Origin: JBBDYG01 sp040901765
GTDB taxonomy: Bacteria > Planctomycetota > Planctomycetia > Pirellulales > Lacipirellulaceae
NCBI GenBank assembly: GCA_040901765.1
Contig: JBBDYG010000040.1
Location: 62,001-126,000, forward strand
DNA length: 64,000 bases
Direction: 5' to 3'
Part shown: positions 52,556-62,108 of the stretch, in pieces
How the letters are laid out: every line of letters begins with the position of its first letter
Numbering within the stretch: position 1 is the stretch's first letter
Notes under the pieces: generated by a model
What the model saw: only the letters and a program-made list of their open reading frames with translations
Databases searched by the model: none
Told to the model about the DNA's origin: nothing
Translations under genes and position numbers: made by a program

Positions 52556-53992
52556 ATGGCTGAATTCGGCGTGAAATTGGGATTGCTTTCGACGCTCTTT
52601 ATCGTGTCCTCGGTGCGCGCAGCGGAAGATTCGCCCGGCCGGCCCAACGTCGTGCTGATTATCGCCGACGACCTGTCGTACCGCGATTTTGGGTTTATGG
52701 GCAATCGGCAGATGCGTACTCCGAATCTCGATGAGCTTGCTCGCGTTTCAGCCTGTTACGTTAATGGCTATGTGCCAACGAGCGTGTGCCGGCCATCGCT
52801 GGCGACTCTTCTTACCGGTCTCTATCCGCACCAGCATGGGATCTACTTCAACCACCCACCGCCAGGCTTCGGTCGCATGACCCAGATGAGCGTTGCCGAG
52901 TGGCGTGCCGCGCGAGCGCCGGCCGAGCGGATCGTCGGCGAGCTTCCCACGTTGCCGCGGATTCTCGCAAAGCATGGCTACGCGTGTCTGCAGACCGGCA
53001 AGCACTGGGAAGGCGACTACCCTAACGCCGGGTTCACGCACGGGATGACGCTCAATCTACCGTCGCCCGAACCGACATATGGAAACCGCACCCTCAATGA
53101 CGGAGTGGTTGCTCACGGTAACGGCGATGCCGGCTTGGCTATTGGGCGCGATACCATGCAGCCACTATTTGACTTCATCGACCAGCATCGCAGCCAACCG
53201 TTCTTCATTTGGTATGCGCCGCTATTGCCGCATGTGCCGTTCGATGCGGCGGAGCGCTTCCGCAGCCCTTACGAACACCGCGACGACATTCCCGCACACA
53301 TGGTCGGCTACTATGCGCAGATCACTCAATTCGACGAAACGGTCGGCGAGTTGATTAAATATGTCGAAGACCAGGGATTGGCTGACCGCACGATGTTTGT
53401 ATTCGTGGTGGACAACGGCTTTCGCCCCACTTCCAAGCCAAGCAGTGATGGAACTTACGATAGGCCCGATGACCGTAGCAAGCTGTCGCCGTTCGAGAAT
53501 GGCGTTCGCACACCCATTCTGATCCGCTGGAACGCTCAGACCCAGCCGGCCACGCATCTACAGCTTGTCCAAAGCGTTGATATCATGCCGACAATTCTTG
53601 CCGCGGCAAGGCTGGAAACACTGATTGGCGACTTACCGGGAATCGATTTGATGCCTGCCGCAACGGGGGCCAAGCCATTGCCAAATCGACCGGCGTTTGG
53701 CGAGATTTATCCCAACGACGCTACCGAACTAGGGCATCCGGAAGACGAGGTGAGTTACTTGTGGGTCCGCGACGGTGATCTGAAGCTGATTGAACGCGTT
53801 CGACATGAGGATGGCACAAGCGGCGGACCAGAGTCGGACATTGATCTATACGATTTGGCAACGGATCCGGACGAGCGCCAGAACCTGGCCACGTCCTCCG
53901 ACCATGCAGTGGACGTGACGCGTTTGAAGTCCCTGTTGGATCGATGGTGGCAACCCGATGCCCGACGAACTGGAACAAAATCTCACCCCTGA
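52556..53992 (+). CDS. Sulfatase with variant CxPxL motif
   Basis: The 478-residue secreted protein has a short signal peptide, the metal site LIIADDLSYRDFGF, and VCRPSLATLLTGLYP with Cys78. The fifth position is Leu where the formylglycine consensus C-x-P-x-R has Arg. TGKHWEGDYP and VVDNGFRP complete the fold. The variant may belong to a sulfatase subfamily that tolerates Leu, or be unmodified. It follows the Gfo/Idh gene by 12 bp, and its 3' end overlaps the next gene by 35 bases, so all three are probably one operon. Confidence 0.9.
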   Translation: MAEFGVKLGLLSTLFIVSSVRAAEDSPGRPNVVLIIADDLSYRDFGFMGNRQMRTPNLDELARVSACYVNGYVPTSVCRPSLATLLTGLYPHQHGIYFNHPPPGFGRMTQMSVAEWRAARAPAERIVGELPTLPRILAKHGYACLQTGKHWEGDYPNAGFTHGMTLNLPSPEPTYGNRTLNDGVVAHGNGDAGLAIGRDTMQPLFDFIDQHRSQPFFIWYAPLLPHVPFDAAERFRSPYEHRDDIPAHMVGYYAQITQFDETVGELIKYVEDQGLADRTMFVFVVDNGFRPTSKPSSDGTYDRPDDRSKLSPFENGVRTPILIRWNAQTQPATHLQLVQSVDIMPTILAAARLETLIGDLPGIDLMPAATGAKPLPNRPAFGEIYPNDATELGHPEDEVSYLWVRDGDLKLIERVRHEDGTSGGPESDIDLYDLATDPDERQNLATSSDHAVDVTRLKSLLDRWWQPDARRTGTKSHP

Positions 53993-55598
53993 TCAACTCG
54001 CCGACCGGTTAGAGTTTTTGCACGAGAAAGTTGCCATCATGAAGGTTTCCAACCGTTGTGATCTGGTGGGCGATCTGTGCCTGCCCACGCTCCTATTCGC
54101 TGCGCTCGGCGGCATGTCTTGGGCCGTCCGCGGCTGCGCCGGATTCGGCGGTTCCGCGGGCTGCATCTTTGCCGGCGTCCTGTGGGGCGCCGCCTGGTGG
54201 TTCATCGCCCGCAATGGCGGTCAAGAGCCAATGCGCCGTTACACCTCGGGCTGGATCGTGTTGGCGATGACGATTGGCATCGGCCTGTCCGGCGCGCGTG
54301 GTTGGGGCCAGTGGCCTATGTTCTTCGAAGGCAAGCTGCAAACCAACTCTGCGGCCGGCGAGTTTGAGCCCATTTCCCCCGTCTACGGTTTCGTGTGGCT
54401 TTTCATCGCCGGCGTACCGTGGGCCGGGATTGGCGCTTGCCTGTTGGCGTGGTGCGGTTCACCGCGCGAAACTCGCGCCTGGCATTGGGCTATCCGCGTC
54501 GCTTGCGGCATCGGCGGGGCCCTGTTGGCGAGATATCTGTTCCGGGAGTTCCCGCAGTACTTTCTACCTCTGTACGAATCGCTCGCGGACCGGTATCGAG
54601 ACCTCGACCACAACCCCAACCTCCGCCGGCTGATCAACGATTGCGGCTCGGCAATCCAGCATCTGGGGTTCTACCTGGGCCTATTGGCCTACGAGTGTGT
54701 CCGCCGCGACTGGAAGAATGTCGTGCTGATAACTACCGTCGGAGTTGTCAACGGCACCGGCTGGGCACTGTGTCAGAACTGGAAGTGGGTGCCCGACGTC
54801 TGGCCCAACGCAAGCTTCAATTGGTGGCGCTGCTGGGAGTCGTCGGGCGGCATCAGCATTGGCATCGCCTATGCCTTGGCCTGGTTTCTGGTCAACCGGC
54901 GAATGTCGGACCACGAACTGGCGCTCGTCAGGTCACGCCGCTCAATCGCCGGGCCGAATGCGGAGTGGCTGTTCGTGTACCTCGGCCTGATCGCCACACT
55001 TGGCGTCTATACGATGGGAGGGGCGGGCCGCTGGGGCATGCTCTATCTCGCGGTGTTGGTCGGTTTCGGCGTCGCTTACTATTTGCTCCGCGGTCGCGCC
55101 TACGCCAGCGAACCCGCTCCACCCACATTGGCCTATGGAGATCCGAATCTCGAACGGTTTGGACTGTATCTCGGACTGCTCATCGGGCTGGGGTTCTCGT
55201 TGCGCAACGGCATCAAGGGTTGGCTCCGCCTTTACTACGGGAACGAGGAATACTACAGCGCCGTGCTCTGGCAGATCTTTGGCCCTGCGATCCTGGTCGG
55301 CTTGATTGCGCTGTGCGTCTGGACGCTCTTCCGGCCGCTACCGCGTAACTACCGCGGTGACATTTTCCCCCACGCTGCCGGCTTGATCTGGCTGGTGCTG
55401 ATTCTTCAAAATGTGATTGCCCAATTCGTTACCGGTCCGCTGAATCAGTGGGACGAGTTTGCCTTCAGCATCTACTACGTGCTGTTGTTCGCGATCACGG
55501 CCCTGATCGTGCTGCACTATTCCAGCACTGCGAGAGGCCGCAACAAACGAACGAATGGTGACAACGGTGGCTTCGATACCCCGCCGCTCGAAAGTTGA
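53958..55598 (+). CDS. Polytopic membrane protein, function unknown
   Basis: The 546-residue protein has a short cytoplasmic N-terminus and about a dozen hydrophobic helices (for example LCLPTLLFAALGGMSWAVRG, SPVYGFVWLFIAGVPWAGIG, WLFVYLGLIATLGVYTMGG, WQIFGPAILVGLIALCVWTL). Tryptophan and glycine are frequent, and the tail (ARGRNKRTNGDN) is polar. It overlaps the upstream sulfatase gene by 35 bases, so expression is coupled. Roles such as transport of the sulfatase product are guesses; I recognise no family. Confidence 0.75.
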   Translation: MPDELEQNLTPDQLADRLEFLHEKVAIMKVSNRCDLVGDLCLPTLLFAALGGMSWAVRGCAGFGGSAGCIFAGVLWGAAWWFIARNGGQEPMRRYTSGWIVLAMTIGIGLSGARGWGQWPMFFEGKLQTNSAAGEFEPISPVYGFVWLFIAGVPWAGIGACLLAWCGSPRETRAWHWAIRVACGIGGALLARYLFREFPQYFLPLYESLADRYRDLDHNPNLRRLINDCGSAIQHLGFYLGLLAYECVRRDWKNVVLITTVGVVNGTGWALCQNWKWVPDVWPNASFNWWRCWESSGGISIGIAYALAWFLVNRRMSDHELALVRSRRSIAGPNAEWLFVYLGLIATLGVYTMGGAGRWGMLYLAVLVGFGVAYYLLRGRAYASEPAPPTLAYGDPNLERFGLYLGLLIGLGFSLRNGIKGWLRLYYGNEEYYSAVLWQIFGPAILVGLIALCVWTLFRPLPRNYRGDIFPHAAGLIWLVLILQNVIAQFVTGPLNQWDEFAFSIYYVLLFAITALIVLHYSSTARGRNKRTNGDNGGFDTPPLES

Positions 55599-55738
55599 AA
55601 CGAAAGTAAGGTTTCGCCGTGAAACCTGAATGCGTAGTACGCGATTCCTGATGGTCATCGCGGAACCAAACGGGTAAGGTGGAAGTACGTGGAAAATAGC
55701 GACTTGTCCGAAGGATTTCGATGTTCGAAGAGGCTGTA

Positions 55739-57643
55739 ATGTTAATTTCGCGACGCCTCTTCACGATTCCGACGCTGTTCATGGGCGTCGTTTGGGCTGC
55801 CGTCTGGGTCGAAGCGGGCGAACATGCGCTGGCCGTTTCTGCGACGCGAGACCGACAGGAAGCTGCTCGCGCAATCGATCGGTTCATTGACGACACGCTC
55901 CGGAAAAAGAGGCTTGAGCCGTTGCCGATCACCAGCGACGAGCAGTTTGTTCGTCGAATTTACTTGGATGAAGTAGGTCGCATCCCGACATTGGCGGAAG
56001 CTCGCGAGTTTCTGGATTCGAAGGAACCGGGCAAGCGGGCTCGCTTGATCGAGTCGCTGCTGCAATCGGCCGGTCACGTCAGCCATCAATTCAATTTTTG
56101 GGCCGACATCCTGCGCGTCAAAGGCCACGACGGCGGCATCAGCCGCGCGTTTTACATTATTTGGATCAAGCAGTCGTTGGCCAGCAACAAGCCGTACGAC
56201 CAATTTGTCCGCGAACTGGTGACGGCCTCAGGTTCTGGTTGGCAGCGCGGCAACGGCGCAGTGGGTTACTACTTCCGCGATCGCGGAATGCCGCTCGACA
56301 ACATGGCCAACACGCTGCGAATATTCACCGGCACGCGGGTGGCCTGCGCACAGTGCCACGACCATCCGCACGATCGGTGGACGCGCCGTCAAATGTATGA
56401 AATGGCGGCCTTCACCTCGAATCTGACGACCGACAACACCGACGAACTGTTTAAGGCCATTTACAAAGTCGAAAAGGCCACAACCGATGAAGAGCTGCGG
56501 CATCTTTCGCAAGTCCTTCGCAACACCTATCACCGCGATCGTGTTCTGGGTACATCCGACGGGACAATCCAGCTTCCAGCCGACTATCAATACGAGGACG
56601 CAAAGCCCGGCGAGAAAATCGTTGCGCATGCGATCTTCGGTCCGACCGACTTGCCTTCCGGCGAAAGCAACTCCGACTATCGCGATCGTTTCGGCGATTG
56701 GTTGACATCGCCGGAACATCCGCGCTTCACGCAAGTGATCGCCAATAGGCTTTGGAAGCGCGTGATGGGACAGGGATTGATCGAGCCGGTCGACGATCTA
56801 CGGGACGACACCCAAGCGACCCACCCGGAGTTGCTCGAGTATTTGACGCAGCTCATGAAAGATTTGAATTACGACATGCGGGCCTACATGCAAGTGCTTT
56901 ACCATACACAAACGTATCAGCGCAGTGTGGATCCCGAGGAACCGAGCGAAGGCGAGTCAAACTACTATCGCGGCCGATTGCTCACGCGCATGTCGGCGGA
57001 GCAAGCTTGGGATTCGCTGATGACGCTGGTCGTGCCCGAGGTCGATACGCGTGAGTCGGGCCTGAGCGGCTCGGCGATTTATTTCGGGGACCGGCCCGTG
57101 CTGGTGGGCAAGGAAGACATGTACACTCGTTTCGACGAGGTAAAGGACCACACCGTCGATCAGCACTGGGAATTTGTGGCGGCTGAACTCAAGGCGATGA
57201 AGGACGACCTGCAAGTGCAGTTGGACGCTGAACGCGCCGCACCGAATGATGTCAAGCCGATCTTCAATTTTGAGGTGCGTGCGTCGGAGCTTGGCGCTCC
57301 AGCGGAGCCGAGTCATTTTCTACGCACCTTTGGCCAATCGAACCGCGAATTCATCGAAGGCGGCAGCACGGCCTCGAACGTCACGCAGTTTTTGTCGATG
57401 TTCAACGGCTTGGTGGAGTCCCATTTGCTGCAAAACCCCGAATCGGAGTTGATGCAGCACATGGCGAGCAAGGATTCGCCGTCCGAGAAATGCGACATCG
57501 CGTTCCTAAGTATTCTCGGTCGTTTGCCGACCGACGAAGAGCGGGCGATGATTGCCGCGACGTCGGCCACCGACGACTTCAGGCGACACCAGAATGTCGT
57601 CTGGGCCTTGTTAAATTCTCAAGAATTCTTGTTTGTGCAATAG
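55739..57643 (+). CDS. DUF1549/DUF1553 secreted protein
   Basis: The 634-residue protein starts at ATG 55739 (GAAGAGG upstream) with a signal peptide. DUF1549 is visible in IDRFIDDTLRKKRLEPLP...RRIYLDEVGRIPTLAEAREFL and the haem-like ACAQCHDHPHDRW; DUF1553 in NRLWKRVMGQGLIEPVDDLRDD...YRGRLLTRMSAEQAWDSL. Unlike the copy at 21306-24326 it has no N-terminal PSCyt1 domain, so it carries a single CxxCH. It is followed by a DUF1501 gene 55 bp downstream, the standard pair. Confidence 0.92.
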   Translation: MLISRRLFTIPTLFMGVVWAAVWVEAGEHALAVSATRDRQEAARAIDRFIDDTLRKKRLEPLPITSDEQFVRRIYLDEVGRIPTLAEAREFLDSKEPGKRARLIESLLQSAGHVSHQFNFWADILRVKGHDGGISRAFYIIWIKQSLASNKPYDQFVRELVTASGSGWQRGNGAVGYYFRDRGMPLDNMANTLRIFTGTRVACAQCHDHPHDRWTRRQMYEMAAFTSNLTTDNTDELFKAIYKVEKATTDEELRHLSQVLRNTYHRDRVLGTSDGTIQLPADYQYEDAKPGEKIVAHAIFGPTDLPSGESNSDYRDRFGDWLTSPEHPRFTQVIANRLWKRVMGQGLIEPVDDLRDDTQATHPELLEYLTQLMKDLNYDMRAYMQVLYHTQTYQRSVDPEEPSEGESNYYRGRLLTRMSAEQAWDSLMTLVVPEVDTRESGLSGSAIYFGDRPVLVGKEDMYTRFDEVKDHTVDQHWEFVAAELKAMKDDLQVQLDAERAAPNDVKPIFNFEVRASELGAPAEPSHFLRTFGQSNREFIEGGSTASNVTQFLSMFNGLVESHLLQNPESELMQHMASKDSPSEKCDIAFLSILGRLPTDEERAMIAATSATDDFRRHQNVVWALLNSQEFLFVQ

Positions 57644-57698
57644 GCGCTTCTTGCGCTGGTGCAGGGGCTTTGTGAGTCACCCGAATGGAAGGCGATTG

Positions 57699-59003
57699 AT
57701 GTGCCGACATGATTTCAGCTTTGGAGACGAGCGGTCGCGACGGCGGTTCATCGCCGATGCGGCGAAGGCGCTGTTGGGGGTCGGCGTTGCGCCCATGGCC
57801 AGCCAAGTCCTCGGCGTCGAGTTTCCGGCCCTTCTTGGGCGGCCCGCGCGCGCTCAAAGCGTCGTCTATCTGAATCTGATGGGGGGCGTCAGCCACATCG
57901 ATACGTTCGACCCTAAACCCAATCAGCCGGAAATCCAAGGTCCGGTAAAGCCGTTGGCGACGAATGTCCCGGGCATCCACGTGACGGAATATCTGCCGAA
58001 AATCGCGGGTCAGATGGACAAGTTGGCCGTCATTCGTTCGATGACGTCGCATCAGGGCGACCACATCGCCGCCCAATACCTGCTCCATCGCAGCCACCAA
58101 GAGGGAGGAACGTTGTCGCATCCAACGCTTGCGGCTTGGGCGATGCGTTCGCTGAACAAATGCAATCCCGATCTTCCTGGCAGCGTTTCCATCGCCGGCA
58201 ACGACGACAGCGTCAGCACCGGCTTCTTGGATTTGAAGTACGCGCCCGTTCCCATCGGCGATCCCAGTCAGGGCCTGCCGGACAGCCGCCGGCCGGCTTA
58301 CGTCAGCGATTCCCAGTTGGAGTCGAGGCTGTCGCTGACGCGCGCCTTCAATCAGGAATTCCACGAACGATACCATTACCGACAGACGATCGCGCACGCC
58401 AGAATGTTCGCCGATGCCGTGCGTTTGATGCGCAGCAGAGATCTCAAGGCGTTCGATATCAGCCAGGAGCCGGCGCCGACGAGCGCTCAATACGGCCCCC
58501 ATCCGTTTGGCCAGGGTTGCATGCTCGCCCGCCGGCTTGTCGAACACGGGCTGCGATTCGTCGAAGTCGGGTTTGGCGGCTGGGACACGCACTACGACAA
58601 CTTTGGCATGGTTGCCGAGAACTCCGTCGTCCTTGATCAATCGCTCAGCGCCTTGCTGGTCGATCTCAAACAACGGGGGATGCTGGAATCGACGTTGGTT
58701 GTCGTCGCCACCGAATTTGGCCGCACACCCAAGATCAACGAAGCGCACAAGGACGGGCGCGATCATCATCCGAACGCATTCTCCTGCCTCATGGCGGGAG
58801 GCGGCGTCGATGGGGGGCAGGTTTACGGTGAAACCGATGCCCAAGGCGCCGAAGTGATTGATCGCGGCGTAAGTATTCCGGACTTGAACGCCACCATCGG
58901 GTGGGCGTTGGGACTGCCGATCGACGAGCAGATCGCGTCCCCGTCTGGGCAGCTCTTCCGGATTGCGGATGAGGGACAGCCGCTGAAGGAACTGTTTTCT
59001 TAG
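57699..59003 (+). CDS. DUF1501 protein, Tat-exported
   Basis: From ATG 57699 (GGAAGG upstream) the 434-residue protein has a Tat motif (ERSRRRFIADAAKALLG). DUF1501 features are VVYLNLMGGVSHIDTFDPKP, ATEFGRTP and KDGRDHHPNAFSCLMAGGG. It is about 60 residues shorter than the DUF1501 protein at 24348-25838 and is encoded directly after its DUF1549/DUF1553 partner. Family function is unproven. Confidence 0.92.
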   Translation: MCRHDFSFGDERSRRRFIADAAKALLGVGVAPMASQVLGVEFPALLGRPARAQSVVYLNLMGGVSHIDTFDPKPNQPEIQGPVKPLATNVPGIHVTEYLPKIAGQMDKLAVIRSMTSHQGDHIAAQYLLHRSHQEGGTLSHPTLAAWAMRSLNKCNPDLPGSVSIAGNDDSVSTGFLDLKYAPVPIGDPSQGLPDSRRPAYVSDSQLESRLSLTRAFNQEFHERYHYRQTIAHARMFADAVRLMRSRDLKAFDISQEPAPTSAQYGPHPFGQGCMLARRLVEHGLRFVEVGFGGWDTHYDNFGMVAENSVVLDQSLSALLVDLKQRGMLESTLVVVATEFGRTPKINEAHKDGRDHHPNAFSCLMAGGGVDGGQVYGETDAQGAEVIDRGVSIPDLNATIGWALGLPIDEQIASPSGQLFRIADEGQPLKELFS

Positions 59004-59021
59004 GACCGGTTTGGCAGCCCT

Positions 59022-59624
59022 CTATACAGTCGCTTCCAGTGCCTTCACTGCGACGTTGGAGCGCGCTTCCATCAGAAGTTCCATCCACTTGCCAATGAAA
59101 TGCCCGTGGTCGTGGTAAGTACGGCCGCTGACAAGGTTGCCATCCACGACACACGGTTCGTTCACGAAGATGCCGCCGCACACCTCAAGGTCGAACCGGC
59201 ATTTTGGCACGGTGGCCATGCGGCGACCGCGGACGCAATCGGCGTAGGCGGGGATCTCGACCCCATGGCAGACCGAACAAATCGGCTTGCCGGCGTCGAA
59301 GAAGTGGCGGGTGATACGGACCAAGTCGGTGTCGTAGCGGATATACTCCGGCGCGCGACCGCCGCTAAAGTAGATTCCCACATACTGCTCCGGATCGACC
59401 TCGGAGAATGCAACGTCGGCCTTGAGCGTGTAGCCTTCCCACTCTTTTGTAATCGTCCAGCCGGGCCTCACCTCGTGCATCACGAGCTGGTACGTCCCCC
59501 GCTTTGGCGCAGCAACGACCGGAGTAAAACGCGACTCCCGCAGGCGATAGATTGGATACAGCGTATCCAGAGTCTCCGACGCGTCGCCAATGACAACCAA
59601 AACTCGATGCTGAATTGAACTCAT
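59022..59624 (-). CDS. DJ-1/PfpI family protein
   Basis: From ATG 59624 the 200-residue protein shows the DJ-1/PfpI nucleophile elbow ICSVCHGVEIPA, with Cys119 and His120, and an upstream YFSGGRAPEYI. The family covers cysteine peptidases, glyoxalases and chaperones. An alternative start at 59732 adds 36 residues without family character. It overlaps nothing, but lies just after (in transcription order) a TIM-barrel protein on the same strand, perhaps in one unit. Confidence 0.87.
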   Translation of the reverse strand: MSSIQHRVLVVIGDASETLDTLYPIYRLRESRFTPVVAAPKRGTYQLVMHEVRPGWTITKEWEGYTLKADVAFSEVDPEQYVGIYFSGGRAPEYIRYDTDLVRITRHFFDAGKPICSVCHGVEIPAYADCVRGRRMATVPKCRFDLEVCGGIFVNEPCVVDGNLVSGRTYHDHGHFIGKWMELLMEARSNVAVKALEATV

Positions 59625-59704
59625 TTGATTATTGCAAACTCCAAAAGTCCGGCACCCCAAAAGTCCGCGCCATTGGGGGCCAGGCATATGCGACTGCAGC
59701 CATC

Positions 59705-60670
59705 TCAGGTGGATGCCACTGCTGCCAAACAACGCTCCAAGTAATCACGCGAACGGTTAATCTCAGCAGTCACTTCATCGTTCGTTTCGTGGATCGGTAT
59801 TCCGCGCGGGGTGGGGTGCATAAAAATCTCGGTCCAACCTTGGTAATTGGCCTTCTCTAGCGCGGCGACGATCGGTTCAAAATCGAGACTCCCGCGACCC
59901 GGCATTTGCAGCAATTCTTGCTCTTTCGGCAGCTTTTCCATGCAGCCCATGCCATATTCCCAAGCCTGGAAGAAGACGAGCTTCTCATCCAAGTCGGCAA
60001 TCAGCGAGGCGATGGCCAGCGGATCCTGGGGTAAGTGGTAAGGAGCCAAGGCCAATCCAAAGTTCGGAAAATCGATGATTTCGGCGAAGTAGCGTAGCGA
60101 ATCTGGCGTGAATAACGCCGTGCTAGCGTGATTTTCGATGCCGATCGTGATGCCGTGGTTCGCCGCGATCTCGGCATCTTTTTTCATGCTCTCCACAAAA
60201 TTCCGGACCTGCTCTTTGACGGTCGTTCCTTGCGGTCGCTTGGCGCCAGTCACAAGTACTTTGCCGCCAAGGCGGTGCAGCACGCCAATTTCGTTGCTGA
60301 GTTGGCCGGGCCCAAGGTCGTACCGCGTGGTAGCCCCCAGGCGAACGCCATGCTCCTCGAACAGCGCCTCGGCCTGATCCAGGCCAAGCTGGTCCATTTG
60401 CTCCCGGTGATCGCCATGAGGTTTGGGCCACAAATCGACCGTATCTGCGCCGGCTTTCTTCACTTCGTCCAGCACGCTGGCCAGCGGGGCCGTGCCGTAC
60501 ATGGCCGCCGAAACGATATAGTTCAACTTGAAACGCGCATCACCACCGTTCGGAGTCGCTGCGCGGGCGAACCGTGGTCCGGAAATCGCTCTAGCAGCGA
60601 TCGCCCCACCGGCCATCGCGCAGAACTGACGCCGCGATATTCCGCACGATGAGCGTCTTTTTATTGGCAT
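59705..60670 (-). CDS. Tat-exported sugar phosphate isomerase/epimerase-like TIM barrel
   Basis: The 321-residue protein starts at ATG 60670 and has a Tat motif (SRRQFCAMAGGAIAARA). The body is an AP-endonuclease-2-like TIM barrel: YIVSAAMYGTAPLASVLDEVKKAGADTVDLWPKPHGD, ITIGIENHAS and GWTEIFMHPTP, with Glu, His and Asp residues placed as metal ligands. Such proteins isomerise or epimerise sugars. It lies between a XylR regulator and a DJ-1 gene on the same strand. Confidence 0.85.
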   Translation of the reverse strand: MPIKRRSSCGISRRQFCAMAGGAIAARAISGPRFARAATPNGGDARFKLNYIVSAAMYGTAPLASVLDEVKKAGADTVDLWPKPHGDHREQMDQLGLDQAEALFEEHGVRLGATTRYDLGPGQLSNEIGVLHRLGGKVLVTGAKRPQGTTVKEQVRNFVESMKKDAEIAANHGITIGIENHASTALFTPDSLRYFAEIIDFPNFGLALAPYHLPQDPLAIASLIADLDEKLVFFQAWEYGMGCMEKLPKEQELLQMPGRGSLDFEPIVAALEKANYQGWTEIFMHPTPRGIPIHETNDEVTAEINRSRDYLERCLAAVAST

Positions 60671-60740
60671 TACTAGCCTTTTGCCATTCAGTTGGATACC
60701 TAACCCACTTGTTATCTTATATCCGCGGCGTAGGGCCGAC

Positions 60741-60758
60741 ATTCAGGATTTCCTGAAT
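60741..60758. promoter_or_regulatory. Perfect 8-bp palindrome downstream of xylR
   Basis: ATTCAGGA-TT-TCCTGAAT lies between the xylR gene and the isomerase gene, both leftward, 70 bases before the isomerase start. This fits either an operator for the regulator or a hairpin terminator of xylR. The motif ATTCAGG also forms the arms of the inverted repeat at 51103-51178. Confidence 0.45.
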
Positions 60759-60821
60759 TAGTTTTCAGCATTGCGGGGGTCTGTGAGGAATGCGACGAGT
60801 GCCCACGGAGCCGACGCCAGT

Positions 60822-62108
60822 TCAGCGATCTTGAAACTCTCTGCGATAGGCGCCCGGCGTCTTGCCGCACTTCTTTTTGAACAACTCGGCCATATATTGC
60901 GGATGCTTGAATCCCGTGCGGTCGGCAATTTGAGACAACGAAAAGTCCGTGTCGGCAAGCAGCCGCTTGACCTGGTCCAATTGCACGCGAAGAATTTCCG
61001 CCTTCACGGTACGACCGATGGCGCCGCGCATCGCCTGATCGAGCGCCGCCCGCGACATGGGAATGGCCCGCAGCACCTCGTCGACCGTCAAGCCATACGG
61101 CGCGTTTTCGCGGATGAATCGCAATGCTTCTGCAATTTCTTTGTCCTCGACGGCCACGATGTCGGACGATTGCCGGACGACGATCTCCAACGGCGGAATA
61201 AAAGTGTGCCTCTCGGCCGGCACGTCGCCATGCATCATCCGCGCCAGCAGAGCCGCTGCCTCGTATCCGGTCTTCTCCGCATTGAACTGCACGCTGGACA
61301 ATGGAGGAACCGACATCGATACCAGCGAATCATCGTTTTCGCAACCGACGACGGCCACTTCTTCCGGCACGGCCACTCCGACTCGCCGGCAAGCGTCCAA
61401 GAACCAGAAGCCGAGTTGATCGGTACAAGCCATGACGCCGACCGGCTTCGGAAGACCCCGCGCCCATTCGCCGACGTGCAGTTGTTGCCGTTCCCAGTTG
61501 ATCGGTATTTCGCGGTGGCCGGGTTGCTGGTAAACGTCGCACGGAAACCCAGCGGCCTCGACGGCAGCCACAAAATTGTGGCACCGCTCCTCAAAGTAGT
61601 CTTCCGTTTCAATTCCGTAGATCGCGAAGCGACGGAACCCGCGTTCTCGCAGGTGCTCGGTCACCATCTGGCCGATAGCGCGATTGTCGACGCCGATGAA
61701 ATGGAAGTTGTGCTTCAGGCGGGTCGAGCGCATCTCAACGGTGGGCACACCGGTCGCCGCGATGGCATCGGCCATCTGCTGTGAGCCAGTGCGGGTGATG
61801 ACCCCGTCGCCCTTCCAATTCTTCAGCCAAGACGGCGTTTTTGAATCTAGCGCTCGCAATTCCAGATAGACCGACCAGGGGCCGTGGGCGGACATGTAGC
61901 GGCGTATTCCATGCAACACTCCGCGGCCATAGGAGCGCGACGTTTCAATCAACAGCGCGACGTGCGGCACCTTGCCCGACGAGGGCCTCTCCACAGCGTC
62001 CGATGTTTGGATTTCAGTACTCGTGTGCCGAGGCGGCAGGTGCATGACGGGATCGCGGTCAATCGGCGGAACACCACTAATCGATCGTTCACTCACAATA
62101 GTGCCCAT
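60822..62108 (-). CDS. XylR-family transcriptional regulator (sugar sensor + AraC HTH)
   Basis: The 428-residue protein combines a LacI/periplasmic-binding-protein-like sensor (VALLIETSRSYGRGVLHGIRRY...HFIGVDNRAIGQMVTEHLRERGF) with a C-terminal AraC-type HTH (VQLDQVKRLLADTDFSLSQIADRTGFKHPQYMAELFKKKCGKTPGAYRREF). This is the XylR layout, which normally activates sugar catabolic genes. It probably controls the neighbouring TIM-barrel and DJ-1 genes. A HTH fragment at 32801-32908 is a relic of a second copy. Confidence 0.93.
   Translation of the reverse strand: MGTIVSERSISGVPPIDRDPVMHLPPRHTSTEIQTSDAVERPSSGKVPHVALLIETSRSYGRGVLHGIRRYMSAHGPWSVYLELRALDSKTPSWLKNWKGDGVITRTGSQQMADAIAATGVPTVEMRSTRLKHNFHFIGVDNRAIGQMVTEHLRERGFRRFAIYGIETEDYFEERCHNFVAAVEAAGFPCDVYQQPGHREIPINWERQQLHVGEWARGLPKPVGVMACTDQLGFWFLDACRRVGVAVPEEVAVVGCENDDSLVSMSVPPLSSVQFNAEKTGYEAAALLARMMHGDVPAERHTFIPPLEIVVRQSSDIVAVEDKEIAEALRFIRENAPYGLTVDEVLRAIPMSRAALDQAMRGAIGRTVKAEILRVQLDQVKRLLADTDFSLSQIADRTGFKHPQYMAELFKKKCGKTPGAYRREFQDR

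Noticed and set aside
60758..60958. A 66-codon minus-strand frame ending VAFLTDPRNAEN
   Set aside because: It overlaps the xylR HTH coding region in another frame and has no start context or homology that I recognise.
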